Assembly: GCF_900111925.1 (NCBI RefSeq)
Contig: NZ_FOKA01000001.1
Span: 496,001 to 560,000, forward strand
Length of the DNA stretch: 64,000 bases
Source: Cellulomonas marina
GTDB lineage: Bacteria; Actinomycetota; Actinomycetes; Actinomycetales; Cellulomonadaceae
Direction of reading: 5' to 3'
Shown here: piece after piece, positions 1-7,580 of the stretch
Position numbering within the stretch: position 1 is the first letter of the stretch
How the letters are laid out: every line of letters begins with the position of its first letter
Program-made: the position numbers and the translations under genes
The notes under the pieces: model-generated
Seen by the model: only the letters and a program-made list of their open reading frames with translations
The model's database searches: none
Told to the model about the DNA's origin: nothing

Positions 1-678
1 GGCGGGCAGGCGACGGACGTGCCGCTGGCGGAGGCGCTCGACGAGGCCGTCGGCGACCTGGAGCACCGCATCGCCGAGACGGGCGCGCGGGTGACGCACG
101 GCCCGCTGCCGACGGTGCGGGGGGAGCGGGCGCTGCTCGTGCAGCTCCTGCTCAACCTCGTCGGCAACGCGGTGAAGTTCGCCGCGCCCGACCGGACGCC
201 GCACGTGCACGTCGGCGCGCGGCGCGTCGAGGGCGGCTGGGAGCTCGAGTGCCGCGACAACGGCATCGGCATCGACCCCGAGTACGCGGACCGCGTCTTC
301 GTCATCTTCCAGCGCCTGCACCCCAAGGACGTGTACGCCGGCACCGGCATCGGGCTCGCGCTGTGCAAGAAGATCGTCGAGCACCACGGCGGGCAGATCC
401 ACGTCGAGCCCCTGCCGCCGGGGGAGGTGGGCACGAGCATCCGCTGGACGCACCCCGACCCGGCCCCCGACCCGGCTCTCGAGCCGGCTCTCGAGCCGGC
501 CCACGACCTGACCACCGGTCCGGCAGACGACCTGGCGCCGCACACGGCACCGGACATGGCAACGGACACGGCACCGGACACGGCACCGGACACGGCAACG
601 GACACGGCACCGGACCCGGCCGCCGACCCGGCCCCCGACCCCGAGCACGGCCCGCAGGGGCAGGACGGAGCACGATGA
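1..678 (+). CDS. Sensor histidine kinase, C-terminal part (truncated by window edge)
   Basis: The reading frame is open from base 1, so the sensory and phosphoacceptor regions lie outside the window. What remains is a HATPase_c domain that binds ATP for autophosphorylation: N box NLVGNAVKF (about nt 154-180), G1 box DNGIGID (about nt 256-276), an FQRLH F box and G2 box GTGIGLALCKKIVEHHGG. The spacing resembles phytochrome-type kinases that partner Rcp1-like regulators. After the domain comes a low-complexity Asp/Pro/Ala/Thr tail of about 70 residues built on 12-bp repeats. The stop overlaps the start of the response regulator gene (ATGA), so the two form a cognate pair. The signal sensed cannot be told from this fragment. 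Confidence 0.92.
   Translation, partial: GGQATDVPLAEALDEAVGDLEHRIAETGARVTHGPLPTVRGERALLVQLLLNLVGNAVKFAAPDRTPHVHVGARRVEGGWELECRDNGIGIDPEYADRVFVIFQRLHPKDVYAGTGIGLALCKKIVEHHGGQIHVEPLPPGEVGTSIRWTHPDPAPDPALEPALEPAHDLTTGPADDLAPHTAPDMATDTAPDTAPDTATDTAPDPAADPAPDPEHGPQGQDGAR
542..613 (+). repeat. Six 12-bp tandem repeats in the kinase tail
   Basis: Six near-identical units of ACACGGCACCGG run head to tail, with a few one-base variants. The unit length is a multiple of three, so copy-number change would alter the length of the Thr/Asp/Ala/Pro tail without breaking the frame. Two units of a different 12-mer (GCTCTCGAGCCG) lie just upstream at 474-497. Confidence 0.85.
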
Positions 679-1127
679 GCACGCAGAGCACGCAGGGGTC
701 GCGCCCGGTGGAGGTCCTCCTCGTCGAGGACGACTCCGGCGACGTCCTCATGACCCGCGAGGCGTTCGAGGACAACAAGCTGCGCAACCGCCTCACGGTC
801 GTGCCCGACGGCGTCAGCGCCCTGGAGTACCTGCGCAAGGAGGGGCCGCACGCGGACGCGCCGACGCCGGACCTCGTCCTGCTCGACCTCAACCTGCCCC
901 GCAAGAGCGGGCGCGAGGTCCTCGACGAGATGAAGCGCGACGAGACCCTGCGCTCCATCCCCGTCGTCGTGCTCACCACGTCCGAGGCGGAGGAGGACGT
1001 GCGCAGCTCCTACGCGCTGCACGCCAACGCGTACGTCACGAAGCCCGTGGACTTCGACCGGTTCATCGAGGTGGTCCGGCAGATCGACGAGTTCTTCGTG
1101 GAGGTCGTGCGCCTGCCCTCCCGCTGA
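675..1127 (+). CDS. Single-domain response regulator, Rcp1-like
   Basis: This 150-residue protein is a lone receiver (REC) domain with no output domain. It has the acidic pair E18-D19-D20, the phosphoacceptor D71 in LVLLDLNLP, the switch T101 in VVLTTSE and the conserved K123 in VTKPVDF. The C-terminal helix (RQIDEFFVEVV) matches the cyanobacterial-phytochrome-associated Rcp1 group. The ATG overlaps the kinase stop, implying translational coupling and that the kinase phosphorylates it. Having no DNA-binding domain, it probably acts by protein contact or as a phosphorelay intermediate; the target is unknown. Confidence 0.93.
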   Translation: MSTQSTQGSRPVEVLLVEDDSGDVLMTREAFEDNKLRNRLTVVPDGVSALEYLRKEGPHADAPTPDLVLLDLNLPRKSGREVLDEMKRDETLRSIPVVVLTTSEAEEDVRSSYALHANAYVTKPVDFDRFIEVVRQIDEFFVEVVRLPSR

Positions 1128-1256
1128 CCGGCGACGCGTCCGGCGGACGACCTGGCCGGACGGGCCGGTGCGCGGGCCGCGACACCCGGCGCAGCGGCGG
1201 GAAGGATCCGGCGGGTACCGGCGTTGCGTGCGGCAGGACGAGGCGAGGAGGACGAC

Positions 1257-2186
1257 GTGCTGGACCCCGCAGAGCTGTACACGGTGGACGAGGGCGTGGC
1301 GGACCGCGTGCGCGAGCGCGTGGTGGACGGGCGCGGGCCCGTGCTGGTGCACGTGCTCAAGGGTTTCGTCGACGCGGGCCAGGCCGGCGGTACGGCCGCC
1401 GCGCACCTGACGACGACCCTGCGCACGCAGCGGCTGGTGACGTTCGACGCGGACCAGCTCGTCGACTACCGGTCCCGCCGCCCGACGATGACCTTCGACG
1501 CCACGACCTGGACGGCGTACGACACGCCGGAGCTCGCCGTCGACGTCGTCGAGGACGCCGAGGGCGTGCCGTTCCTGCTCCTGCACGGCGTCGAGCCGGA
1601 CGTGCAGTGGGAGCGGTGGGTCGCGGCGGTGCAGCAGGTCGTCGAGCGGTTCGCGGTGCCCCTCACGGTGGGCCTGCACGGGATCCCCATGGGCATCCCG
1701 CACACGCGACCCCTCACCGTCACCGCGCACGCCACGCGCCCTGACCTCGTGACCTCGCACACGCCGTGGTTCGGGACCGTGCAGGTGCCCGCGTCGGCGT
1801 CGGCGCTGCTCGAGCTGCGGCTCGGGCAGGCGGGCCACGACGCGGTGGGGTACGCCGTGCACGTGCCGCACTACCTCGCCCAGTCTCCGTTCCCCCAGGC
1901 GTCGATCACGGCGCTGGAGTGCGTGCAGCGGCGCACGGGGCTGGACCTCGAGGTCGGCGGGCTGTCCGCGGCCGCCGAGGACACCATGCTCGAGATCGAG
2001 CGGCAGGTGCGCGGCTCCGACGAGGTCGCGGACGTCGTGCGCGCGCTGGAGGAGCAGTACGACGCCTTCACCCGCAACCTGGGCCGTTCGAACCTCCTGG
2101 GGACGACGACCGAGCTGCCGACGGCCGACGAGCTCGGCGCCGAGTTCGAGCGGTTCCTGGCCCAGCAGGACGACGGGCACCGCTGA
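1257..2186 (+). CDS. PAC2 family protein (proteasome assembly chaperone 2-like)
   Basis: This 309-residue protein matches the actinobacterial PAC2 family, related to eukaryotic proteasome assembly chaperone 2 but of unproven role in bacteria. Typical stretches are VLVHVLKGFVDAGQAG near the N terminus, a YRSRRPTMTFD segment, LLLHGVEPDVQWERWV and GLHGIPMGIPHTRP in the middle, and a C-terminal region with YDAF and ELGAEFERFLAQQD. I chose the GTG at 1257 because GAGGAGG lies at a normal distance upstream; an in-frame start at 1224 has no such site. It is a stand-alone gene with about 130 bp before it. No signal peptide or membrane segment is visible. Confidence 0.88.
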   Translation: MLDPAELYTVDEGVADRVRERVVDGRGPVLVHVLKGFVDAGQAGGTAAAHLTTTLRTQRLVTFDADQLVDYRSRRPTMTFDATTWTAYDTPELAVDVVEDAEGVPFLLLHGVEPDVQWERWVAAVQQVVERFAVPLTVGLHGIPMGIPHTRPLTVTAHATRPDLVTSHTPWFGTVQVPASASALLELRLGQAGHDAVGYAVHVPHYLAQSPFPQASITALECVQRRTGLDLEVGGLSAAAEDTMLEIERQVRGSDEVADVVRALEEQYDAFTRNLGRSNLLGTTTELPTADELGAEFERFLAQQDDGHR

Positions 2187-2229
2187 CCGGCAGGGCCGAC
2201 CGGCAGCGCTGGCCCGCACCGTATGCGTG

Positions 2230-2294
2230 CACGGCTGGCCCGCACTGCTGGCCTGCACTGCTGGCCTGCACTGCTGGCCTGCACTGCTGCCTTG
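2230..2294. repeat. Five tandem copies of a 13-bp unit
   Basis: The unit CACTGCTGGCCTG occurs three times exactly (2243-2281) and is flanked by one diverged copy on each side. Thirteen base pairs is not a multiple of three and the stretch is non-coding. It sits about 250 bp before the cold-shock gene and just after the PAC2 gene. Confidence 0.9.
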
Positions 2295-2371
2295 CACGTC
2301 CAGGCGCAGGTGGCCCTGACGACGGACGTGTGGTCCGTGCCGCGGAACCGTGGCGGTCCCCGGCCCTGACG

Positions 2372-2380
2372 TGCCATGAT
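2372..2380 (+). promoter_or_regulatory. Possible extended -10 promoter of the cold-shock gene
   Basis: TGC directly followed by CATGAT resembles an extended -10 element (TGN then a TANNNT-like hexamer). No good -35 is seen 17 bp upstream. It would start transcription near 2387. Confidence 0.33.
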
Positions 2381-2540
2381 CGGCGCTGTTGCAGTGACGT
2401 ACTGACGCTTGACCGGCGCCGACCCGTACGGGCCGGCACCCGCAGCTCTGCTGGTCCCACCGGTGCAGGACGTGAGGCATTGCGGCACGCCGTGGACGTG
2501 GGGTCCGCGGCGTCACCGGCAGGACGAGAAGGACAGGGAC

Positions 2541-2744
2541 ATGGCACAGGGTGCTGTCAAGTGGTTCAACGCGGAGAAGGGCTACGGGTTCATCGCCCAG
2601 GACGGCGGCGGCGCTGACGTCTTCGTCCACTACTCCGCCATCGACTCGCAGGGCTACCGCAGCCTCGACGAGGGCCAGCGCGTCGAGTTCGAGATCACCC
2701 AGGGCCCGAAGGGCCCCCAGGCGGAGCAGGTCCGCCCGCTCTGA
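2541..2744 (+). CDS. cspA: Cold-shock protein (CspA family)
   Basis: A 67-residue single cold-shock domain, the usual length for the family. It begins [18 protein letters not shown], carrying the RNP1 motif KGYGFI, and has RNP2 as VFVHYSAI. These five-stranded OB-fold proteins bind single-stranded RNA and DNA and act as RNA chaperones and antiterminators. AGGACAGG lies upstream of the ATG as ribosome binding site. The gene is monocistronic and ends at a strong perfect hairpin. Whether expression is cold-induced or constitutive cannot be told from sequence; the possible long leader favours post-transcriptional control. Confidence 0.96.
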   Translation: MAQGAVKWFNAEKGYGFIAQDGGGADVFVHYSAIDSQGYRSLDEGQRVEFEITQGPKGPQAEQVRPL

Positions 2745-2785
2745 CCTCGCGCTGAGCGCCCTCCGGCCGTGGCCGGGGGACCGAT

Positions 2786-2820
2786 CGACGGGCCGCAGCC
2801 GCTATGGCTGCGGCCCGTCG
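2786..2820. terminator. Bidirectional terminator hairpin
   Basis: A perfect 15-bp inverted repeat (2786-2800 with 2806-2820) with a 5-nt loop lies between the convergent cold-shock gene and the spermidine-synthase-like gene. The stop codon of the minus-strand gene (2802-2804) lies inside the loop. There is no long T tract, as is usual in high-GC actinobacteria. Confidence 0.85.
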
Positions 2821-3722
2821 TCGTCCAGCGGTGCGGCCGCGTCGACGTCCGGCGGTGCGGCCGCGTCCACGAGCGGCGGCGCGGTGCCGACGAAGGCGTC
2901 GAGGTCGGGCCCGACGAGCAGCCGGGCCGGCGCGGGCAGGCTGCGCACCGCGCGGGCGAGCACGGGGTCGTCGAGGAGCCCGTCGCGGTCCGTGCCCACG
3001 AGCACGACGTTGCCGTACCCCCGGCCGCGCAGGAGGCCGGGCTCGGCGACGACGGCCACGTGCGCGAACAGCCGGCGCAGCGTGGCCGCCTCCGACCGGG
3101 CGGCGGCCAGCGGCGGCCGATCGGCCGCGTTGGCGAGGTAGACGCCGCCGGGCCGCAGCACCCGCACCGCCTCGGCCGTGAAGCCGTGCGTCCGCACGTG
3201 CGGAGGGGTGGTGGCGCCGGCGAAGACGTCCCGCACCACCACGTCGGCCGAGGCCGTCGGCAGCGCCGCCAGCACGGCCCGCGCGTCACCGGCGCGGATC
3301 CGCAGGCGTGGGGCCCGTGGCAGCCCGAACCAGGCGCGGGCGAGGTCGGGCAGCGCCGTGTCCAGCTCCACCGCGAGCTGCCGGGAGCCCGGGTGCCGGG
3401 CGTCGAGGGCGCGGGCCAGCGCGCAGCCGCCGGCCCCCAGGTGGACGACGTCCACGGACGTGCCCCCGGGCGCCGCGGCGTCCACGACGAGGGCCATCTG
3501 CTGCATGTACTCGAAGTCGAGCCAGGCGGGGTCGTCGAGGTCGAGCGCCGAGCTGGGCACCTCGTTGACGAGGAGGGTGACCAGTCGCGGCCGGTCGGGG
3601 TCGCTGACGACGCGGACCGTCCCCGTCGGCACCGTCACGGGCCCGTCGGGCCACGGCGCGAGGGGGCGTGTCGGTGCCCCGTGGTTGGCTGATCGGCGTC
3701 CGGGACGGGACTGTCGGGGCAC
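2802..3722 (-). CDS. Spermidine-synthase-like SAM-dependent methyltransferase-fold protein
   Basis: This 306-residue protein has a Rossmann-like core: VDVVHLGAGGCALARAL (glycine-rich loop, about residue 95), an acidic ribose-binding residue in LAVELD, GDARAVLAALP, and VVVRDVFAG where spermidine synthases keep a catalytic Asp. Many actinobacteria carry such proteins, often annotated as spermidine synthase, but the GGGDG loop of true enzymes is GAGGC here, so aminopropyl transfer is doubtful. The C terminus is a low-complexity Asp/Ala/Pro tail. The GTG start sits 6 nt after a -10 hexamer, pointing to a leaderless mRNA. It diverges from the HEPN-like gene. Confidence 0.72.
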   Translation of the reverse strand: MPRQSRPGRRSANHGAPTRPLAPWPDGPVTVPTGTVRVVSDPDRPRLVTLLVNEVPSSALDLDDPAWLDFEYMQQMALVVDAAAPGGTSVDVVHLGAGGCALARALDARHPGSRQLAVELDTALPDLARAWFGLPRAPRLRIRAGDARAVLAALPTASADVVVRDVFAGATTPPHVRTHGFTAEAVRVLRPGGVYLANAADRPPLAAARSEAATLRRLFAHVAVVAEPGLLRGRGYGNVVLVGTDRDGLLDDPVLARAVRSLPAPARLLVGPDLDAFVGTAPPLVDAAAPPDVDAAAPLDDDGPQP

Positions 3723-3728
3723 GTCGTG

Positions 3729-3734
3729 ACGTTA
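3729..3734 (-). promoter_or_regulatory. -10 hexamer, leaderless start of the spermidine-synthase-like gene
   Basis: On the minus strand TAACGT is followed by exactly 6 nt and then the GTG start at 3722. This spacing puts the transcription start at or next to the start codon. There is no purine-rich ribosome binding site before the GTG. Confidence 0.6.
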
Positions 3735-3860
3735 CACAGGGTGTGCGGCGCGGGGTCCGGGCGGGACGCCCGGGCACGTGCGGAGCGGCAGGGCTGGACG
3801 GGGCGGGACGTGCGGCGGCGCGTCGGGTGCCGGGGGTTCGACGAGGCGGAGGGTGAGCAG

Positions 3861-4361
3861 ATGGTGGCGGCGGTGCGGGTGGCACGTCCGGTGCGGGCGA
3901 CGAGCGGGACGGTGGCGGGGACCACGGGTGCGGCGGTGCCGCCGGCGCCCGTCGGGCACAAGGTGCTGACGCTGCTCGCGCGCGCGGACGGGGAGCTCGT
4001 CGCCGCGCGCCTGTCCGCCGAGGCCTGGGAGGTGTTCAGCCACGCCCATCTCGCCGCCCTGCGGGCCGCCGGCGCGGTGGTCGAGCACGTGGGTCCGCTC
4101 ACGGGACGGCGTGCCGTGCGGACGGTGTGGGACCTCCTCGAGACGGCGGAGCCCGGCCTCGCGTCCTGGGCCCACTACTTCGCGGCCGCGGCGCCGCTGC
4201 GGGCGGCCGTCGACGCGGGCAGCTTCGGCGCCGTCCCGCCCGCCCGGGCGCAGGCGGCGCTGGAGGCCGCCGAGCGCTTCGTCGAGGCGGCACGCGACCG
4301 CGTCGAGCGGGGGTACGTGGTCGAGACCGGGACCGCGGTCACGGGGCTGCGGGTCTCGTGA
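3861..4361 (+). CDS. HEPN-like helical protein (resembles SAV_6107 family)
   Basis: This 166-residue, mostly helical, Ala-rich protein has the pattern AHLAALRAAGAVV, RTVWDLLETAEPGLASWAHYFAAAA and ALEAAERFVEAARDRV. It resembles the actinobacterial SAV_6107 family assigned to the HEPN fold (recalled similarity, not searched). HEPN proteins are often RNases or nucleotide-binding partners, but the catalytic R-x4-6-H motif is not evident, so activity is unknown. The ATG at 3861 follows a GAGGCGGAGGG site; upstream in-frame codons lack one. The gene is divergent from the spermidine-synthase-like gene. Confidence 0.58.
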   Translation: MVAAVRVARPVRATSGTVAGTTGAAVPPAPVGHKVLTLLARADGELVAARLSAEAWEVFSHAHLAALRAAGAVVEHVGPLTGRRAVRTVWDLLETAEPGLASWAHYFAAAAPLRAAVDAGSFGAVPPARAQAALEAAERFVEAARDRVERGYVVETGTAVTGLRVS

Positions 4362-4514
4362 CGCGCTGCCGCCGGCCGTCGTCCGGTGCCGCCCGGGGTG
4401 CGCTCGTGGCGCGCTCCCGGCGTGTCCTCGGCGTGTCCTCGGACACCCGGACGGCAGCGCTGTGAGACTGAGAAGCACCCGGTCGCTCGACTACCGGTGC
4501 GCCCCACCGCGATC

Positions 4515-4520
4515 TATCGT
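4515..4520 (+). promoter_or_regulatory. Probable -10 hexamer of the DUF3040 gene
   Basis: TATCGT lies in a locally AT-richer patch about 40 nt before the ATG and fits TANNNT. The transcript would have a leader of about 35 nt with AGGAG as ribosome binding site. No good -35 is seen. Confidence 0.5.
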
Positions 4521-4561
4521 GACCACGTCCGAACGACGGTGGCGCGCACACAGGAGTCGCC

Positions 4562-4948
4562 ATGCCCCTCTCTGAGTACGAGCAGCGCGTGCTCGAGCAG
4601 ATGGAGCGTCAGCTCACGACTGACGACCCGCGGCTCGCCAACACGCTCACCCAGCGATCCCGCCGGTCCGTGGGGCGGTGGGTCCTGGCCGGCGTGGGGA
4701 CCGCCGTCGGCCTCCTCCTGCTCGTCCTCGGTGCGGCGGGCGACGGTCTCGTCCTCCTCGGCGTCGTCGGCTTCGTGCTGATGTTCGCGTCGGTGGCGTA
4801 CGCGTTCGCCGAACCACGTCGGCGTGGGCAGGTGCCGACCGCGGCGCCCAACGCCGGACGCCCCGCCCCGGCCCGGTCGTCGAAGCCCGGGTTCATGTCC
4901 CGCATGGAGCAGCGCTGGGACCGTCGCCGGGAGCCCGGCGACCGCTGA
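4562..4948 (+). CDS. DUF3040 domain membrane protein
   Basis: The 128-residue protein begins MPLSEYEQRVLEQMERQL, the signature of DUF3040 proteins: an N-terminal amphipathic segment, then a hydrophobic hairpin (about residues 40-83, WVLAGVGTAVGLLLLVLGAAG and VLLGVVGFVLMFASVAYAF), then a basic cytoplasmic tail. The family is actinobacterial and often lies near the division cluster; its function is not established. AGGAG precedes the ATG. A very strong hairpin follows, so the gene is monocistronic. Confidence 0.85.
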   Translation: MPLSEYEQRVLEQMERQLTTDDPRLANTLTQRSRRSVGRWVLAGVGTAVGLLLLVLGAAGDGLVLLGVVGFVLMFASVAYAFAEPRRRGQVPTAAPNAGRPAPARSSKPGFMSRMEQRWDRRREPGDR

Positions 4949-4984
4949 CTCTGCGACGGTCTGACGTCCCGGCCGTCCCCCAGT

Positions 4985-5026
4985 CGACGAGAGCCCCGCA
5001 CGCCTCGCCGTGCGGGGCTCTCGTCG
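4985..5026. terminator. Strong terminator hairpin after DUF3040
   Basis: An 18-bp perfect stem (4985-5002 with 5009-5026) with a 6-nt loop lies about 40 bp past the stop. The following gene runs toward it on the other strand, so it may stop transcription from both sides. The stretch from here to 5231 holds nothing recognisable. Confidence 0.88.
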
Positions 5027-5231
5027 TGCGGGGGAGGGTCGTGCGGAATGCGCGTGGTGCGCGCTGACCAGAGGAGCCTGTCGCGCGCGCCCGGGTGACA
5101 GCCTGCTGCCGGAGCGGGCAGCCCCGCACCGAGCCGCGACCGATCGGTGCCCGGAGGCAGGTCGCAGCCCCCTCGACGACGTCGCCGGCGAGGCCCCGGA
5201 CGATCCTCCGGGCGCTCGCCGCCCTGACCGG

Positions 5232-7580
5232 TCAGGTGCGGGCGGGGCGCGAGGTCCGGGCCGCGGCGGCCGACGCCCGGACCCCGGCGACGACGAGCGC
5301 CGCCTGCTCCCGGAGCCGGTCGGGGGGGACGCCGACCTGCTCCCCTGGGGCGTACCGGTGCCGCTCGACGGCGGCGGCGAGATCCCCGAGCGCCGCCGCG
5401 GCCGGCGCGTCCAGCGGGTCCCACCCGCGCTCGGCCAACGCGCCGCCCACTGCTCCGGGGGCCGCCCGCGGCGTCGTCGCCACCGGCACGCTCACCCCGG
5501 CACGGCGCAGGTCGTCGACGAGGGCGGCCCAGACGGCGTCGGGTGAGTCCATGACGGGGCGACGACGTCGGCCGACGAGCGCGACCGTCCCCGCGAGGAG
5601 TCCGAGGACGGCCAGGACGCCTGCCGGGAGCAGCCAGCCCTGCGCGCCGCCCGGACCCGCGCCCGGCCCGGCGGAGGCCGTCGCCGAGGCACCCGTCGAG
5701 GCGGACGCGGAGGCCGAGGGCTGCGTGCCCGGCGCCGCCGCCGACGGCTCCGCCTGGTCGGGCTGCGGCTCGGCGCCACCGCTGCTCGCGGGCGTCGTCC
5801 AGGAGGGCGCGCTGCCCGTCTGCACGGCGGGCGTCGGCTCGAAGCGCACCCAGCCGTAGCCCTCGAAATACAGCTCCGGCCACGTGTGCGCCTGCTGGCC
5901 CGTCACGCGCCGCGTGGACTCGCCCACCGCCTGCCCCGGCAGGAAGCCGACCCCCATGCGTGCCGGGATCCCGAGCGTGCGGGCCATGACGGTCATCGCG
6001 GTGGCGAACTGCACGCAGTAGCCGCGCCGCGACCGCAGGAAGTCCCAGACGGCGTCCTCGCTCGTCGCGTCCGACACCCGGGTGTCGTAGGTGAACTCCG
6101 CGGCCGAGCGGAAGAACGTCTGCAGGGCGGCGGCGCGGGCGTACGGCGTGCCCGCCTCCGCGGTGAGCTCGGCCGCGAGGGCCCGCACGTCCTCGAGGTG
6201 CTCGGTCTGCGGCAGCTGGAGGTAGTCCTCGGTGGCGTCCGGCGGCACGACGGCCTCCGCGCGGGCGAGGTCGTCGGGCGACAGCTCCGGGACGACCGCG
6301 ACCATCCGGTAGCGCATGCCGTCCCGCGTCGGGCGGTCGTTGACGACCTCGTCGCGCGCGACGTCGTACTCCCAGCCGGCGGGGACGTCGAGCAGCCGGG
6401 GCGTCGTGGTGATGGGCAGGCGCCGCTCGTCGAGCAGGTTGACCGTCACCGCGACCTCGACCACGGCGCGCTGCGGCACGTCGCCGCCGCTGCTGCCGAA
6501 CGGCTCGGCCGGCACCTCCTGCAGGGCCTGGGCATCCGTGCGCTCCCAGGAGCGCCCGTCGTACTCCGCGAGCGTGAAGGCCCGGAGCGGACCCACCGCC
6601 GCCGCCAGGTCCGGCGGGGCGGCGGTGCCGTCCTCGGCGCCCTCCGTGGCCGTGAGCGTGTAGCGCAGCACCTCCTGCTGCGAGCGGGCGCCCAGGCTCT
6701 CCCGGAGGTCGAGGTCGTCGCTCAGCGTGAGCGGACCCACCGGCTGCGTCCCGAGGTCGGGCACGTCCAGCCGCGCCCAGCCCGGCAGCGCCGAGAGCCC
6801 GCCCGCGGCCAGGGGTGTCGCCAGGGCGGCGAGCGCGACGACGACCAGCGCCGAGACCGCGGCGCCCTGGGCGCGCCGCCCGAGGTCCTGCCCGCGCGCG
6901 AGGCCCGCGCGGCGGTCCTCACGCCCGCGGTCCCACGCCAGGAGCAGGAGCCAGGGCATCCCCGCGGCCCACAGCGCGGAGCCCGGTGCCGGGACGGCCA
7001 GCACGACCGTGGGCACCCACAGCGTCACGAGGGGCAGCGCCGCCATGGCGGGCAGCCGCAGGGCCACGGCGAGGGTGTCGGCCAGCAGCAGGACCGCGGC
7101 GGCGCCCGCGACGACGAGCAGCTCCGTGCCGGGAACGCTCTCCAGCGGCACGACGCCGACCTGGATCGCCCTCGTGCCCTCGCGTGCCACCTCCCGTGCC
7201 GTGCCCGCCGCCCCGAGCGTGGGGGACCCCCCGTAGCGCACGACGAGGGTCACCAGGAGGACGGCGGCGCCGACCACGGTCGGCAGCCACCGTGCGCGGC
7301 GCCCCGCGGCCGCCCGCGTCGCGGCCACCGCGCCCGCCGCCAGCAGCAGGACCAGCCACGTGACGGTCCGCCAGGACCCGGGCAGCAGGAGGTGGCCCAG
7401 CGCCAGGACGGCACCCGCCGTCGCGAGGGCCACGAGCGCGGTGCCGACGGCGTCGACCCAGGCGCGCGGGGCCGGGGCGGGACGCCCGCGACCGCCGCCG
7501 GCCGGCGCGCCCCGTCCGGGGGCGGGGCCTCCGGCCGGGGCCGGCGACGGACGCGCCCCGGTGACGGTGGCCGCGCTCAT
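5232..7580 (-). CDS. Membrane-anchored transglutaminase-like protein (TgpA family)
   Basis: A 782-residue protein with several N-terminal transmembrane segments (about residues 45-215), then an extracytoplasmic DUF3488/transglutaminase core. The catalytic Cys is in RRGYCVQFATAMTVMARTLG, the His in QQAHTWPELYF, with GWVRFEPTP closing the core. A Ser/Ala/Pro linker leads to a last membrane helix (GWLLPAGVLAVLGLLAGTVAL) and a cytoplasmic DUF4129-like tail. It shares a 4-bp overlap with the upstream DUF58 gene, third in the MoxR-DUF58-TgpA operon found in many bacteria. Substrates are unknown; a cell-envelope role is inferred from topology. Two hydrophobic regions and the Cys-His pair make the family call firm. 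Confidence 0.9.
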   Translation of the reverse strand: MSAATVTGARPSPAPAGGPAPGRGAPAGGGRGRPAPAPRAWVDAVGTALVALATAGAVLALGHLLLPGSWRTVTWLVLLLAAGAVAATRAAAGRRARWLPTVVGAAVLLVTLVVRYGGSPTLGAAGTAREVAREGTRAIQVGVVPLESVPGTELLVVAGAAAVLLLADTLAVALRLPAMAALPLVTLWVPTVVLAVPAPGSALWAAGMPWLLLLAWDRGREDRRAGLARGQDLGRRAQGAAVSALVVVALAALATPLAAGGLSALPGWARLDVPDLGTQPVGPLTLSDDLDLRESLGARSQQEVLRYTLTATEGAEDGTAAPPDLAAAVGPLRAFTLAEYDGRSWERTDAQALQEVPAEPFGSSGGDVPQRAVVEVAVTVNLLDERRLPITTTPRLLDVPAGWEYDVARDEVVNDRPTRDGMRYRMVAVVPELSPDDLARAEAVVPPDATEDYLQLPQTEHLEDVRALAAELTAEAGTPYARAAALQTFFRSAAEFTYDTRVSDATSEDAVWDFLRSRRGYCVQFATAMTVMARTLGIPARMGVGFLPGQAVGESTRRVTGQQAHTWPELYFEGYGWVRFEPTPAVQTGSAPSWTTPASSGGAEPQPDQAEPSAAAPGTQPSASASASTGASATASAGPGAGPGGAQGWLLPAGVLAVLGLLAGTVALVGRRRRPVMDSPDAVWAALVDDLRRAGVSVPVATTPRAAPGAVGGALAERGWDPLDAPAAAALGDLAAAVERHRYAPGEQVGVPPDRLREQAALVVAGVRASAAAARTSRPART

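Larger units (their letters stand above)
2187..2540. other. 354-bp intergenic region and probable cold-shock mRNA leader
   Basis: No credible gene lies here. The first part holds five 13-bp tandem repeats (2230-2294). The second part holds an extended -10-like motif at 2372-2380. If that promoter is real, the cold-shock mRNA would carry a 5' leader of about 150 nt, a length typical of cold-shock genes whose leaders act as temperature-responsive RNA structures. No structured RNA could be assigned by eye. Confidence 0.5.
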
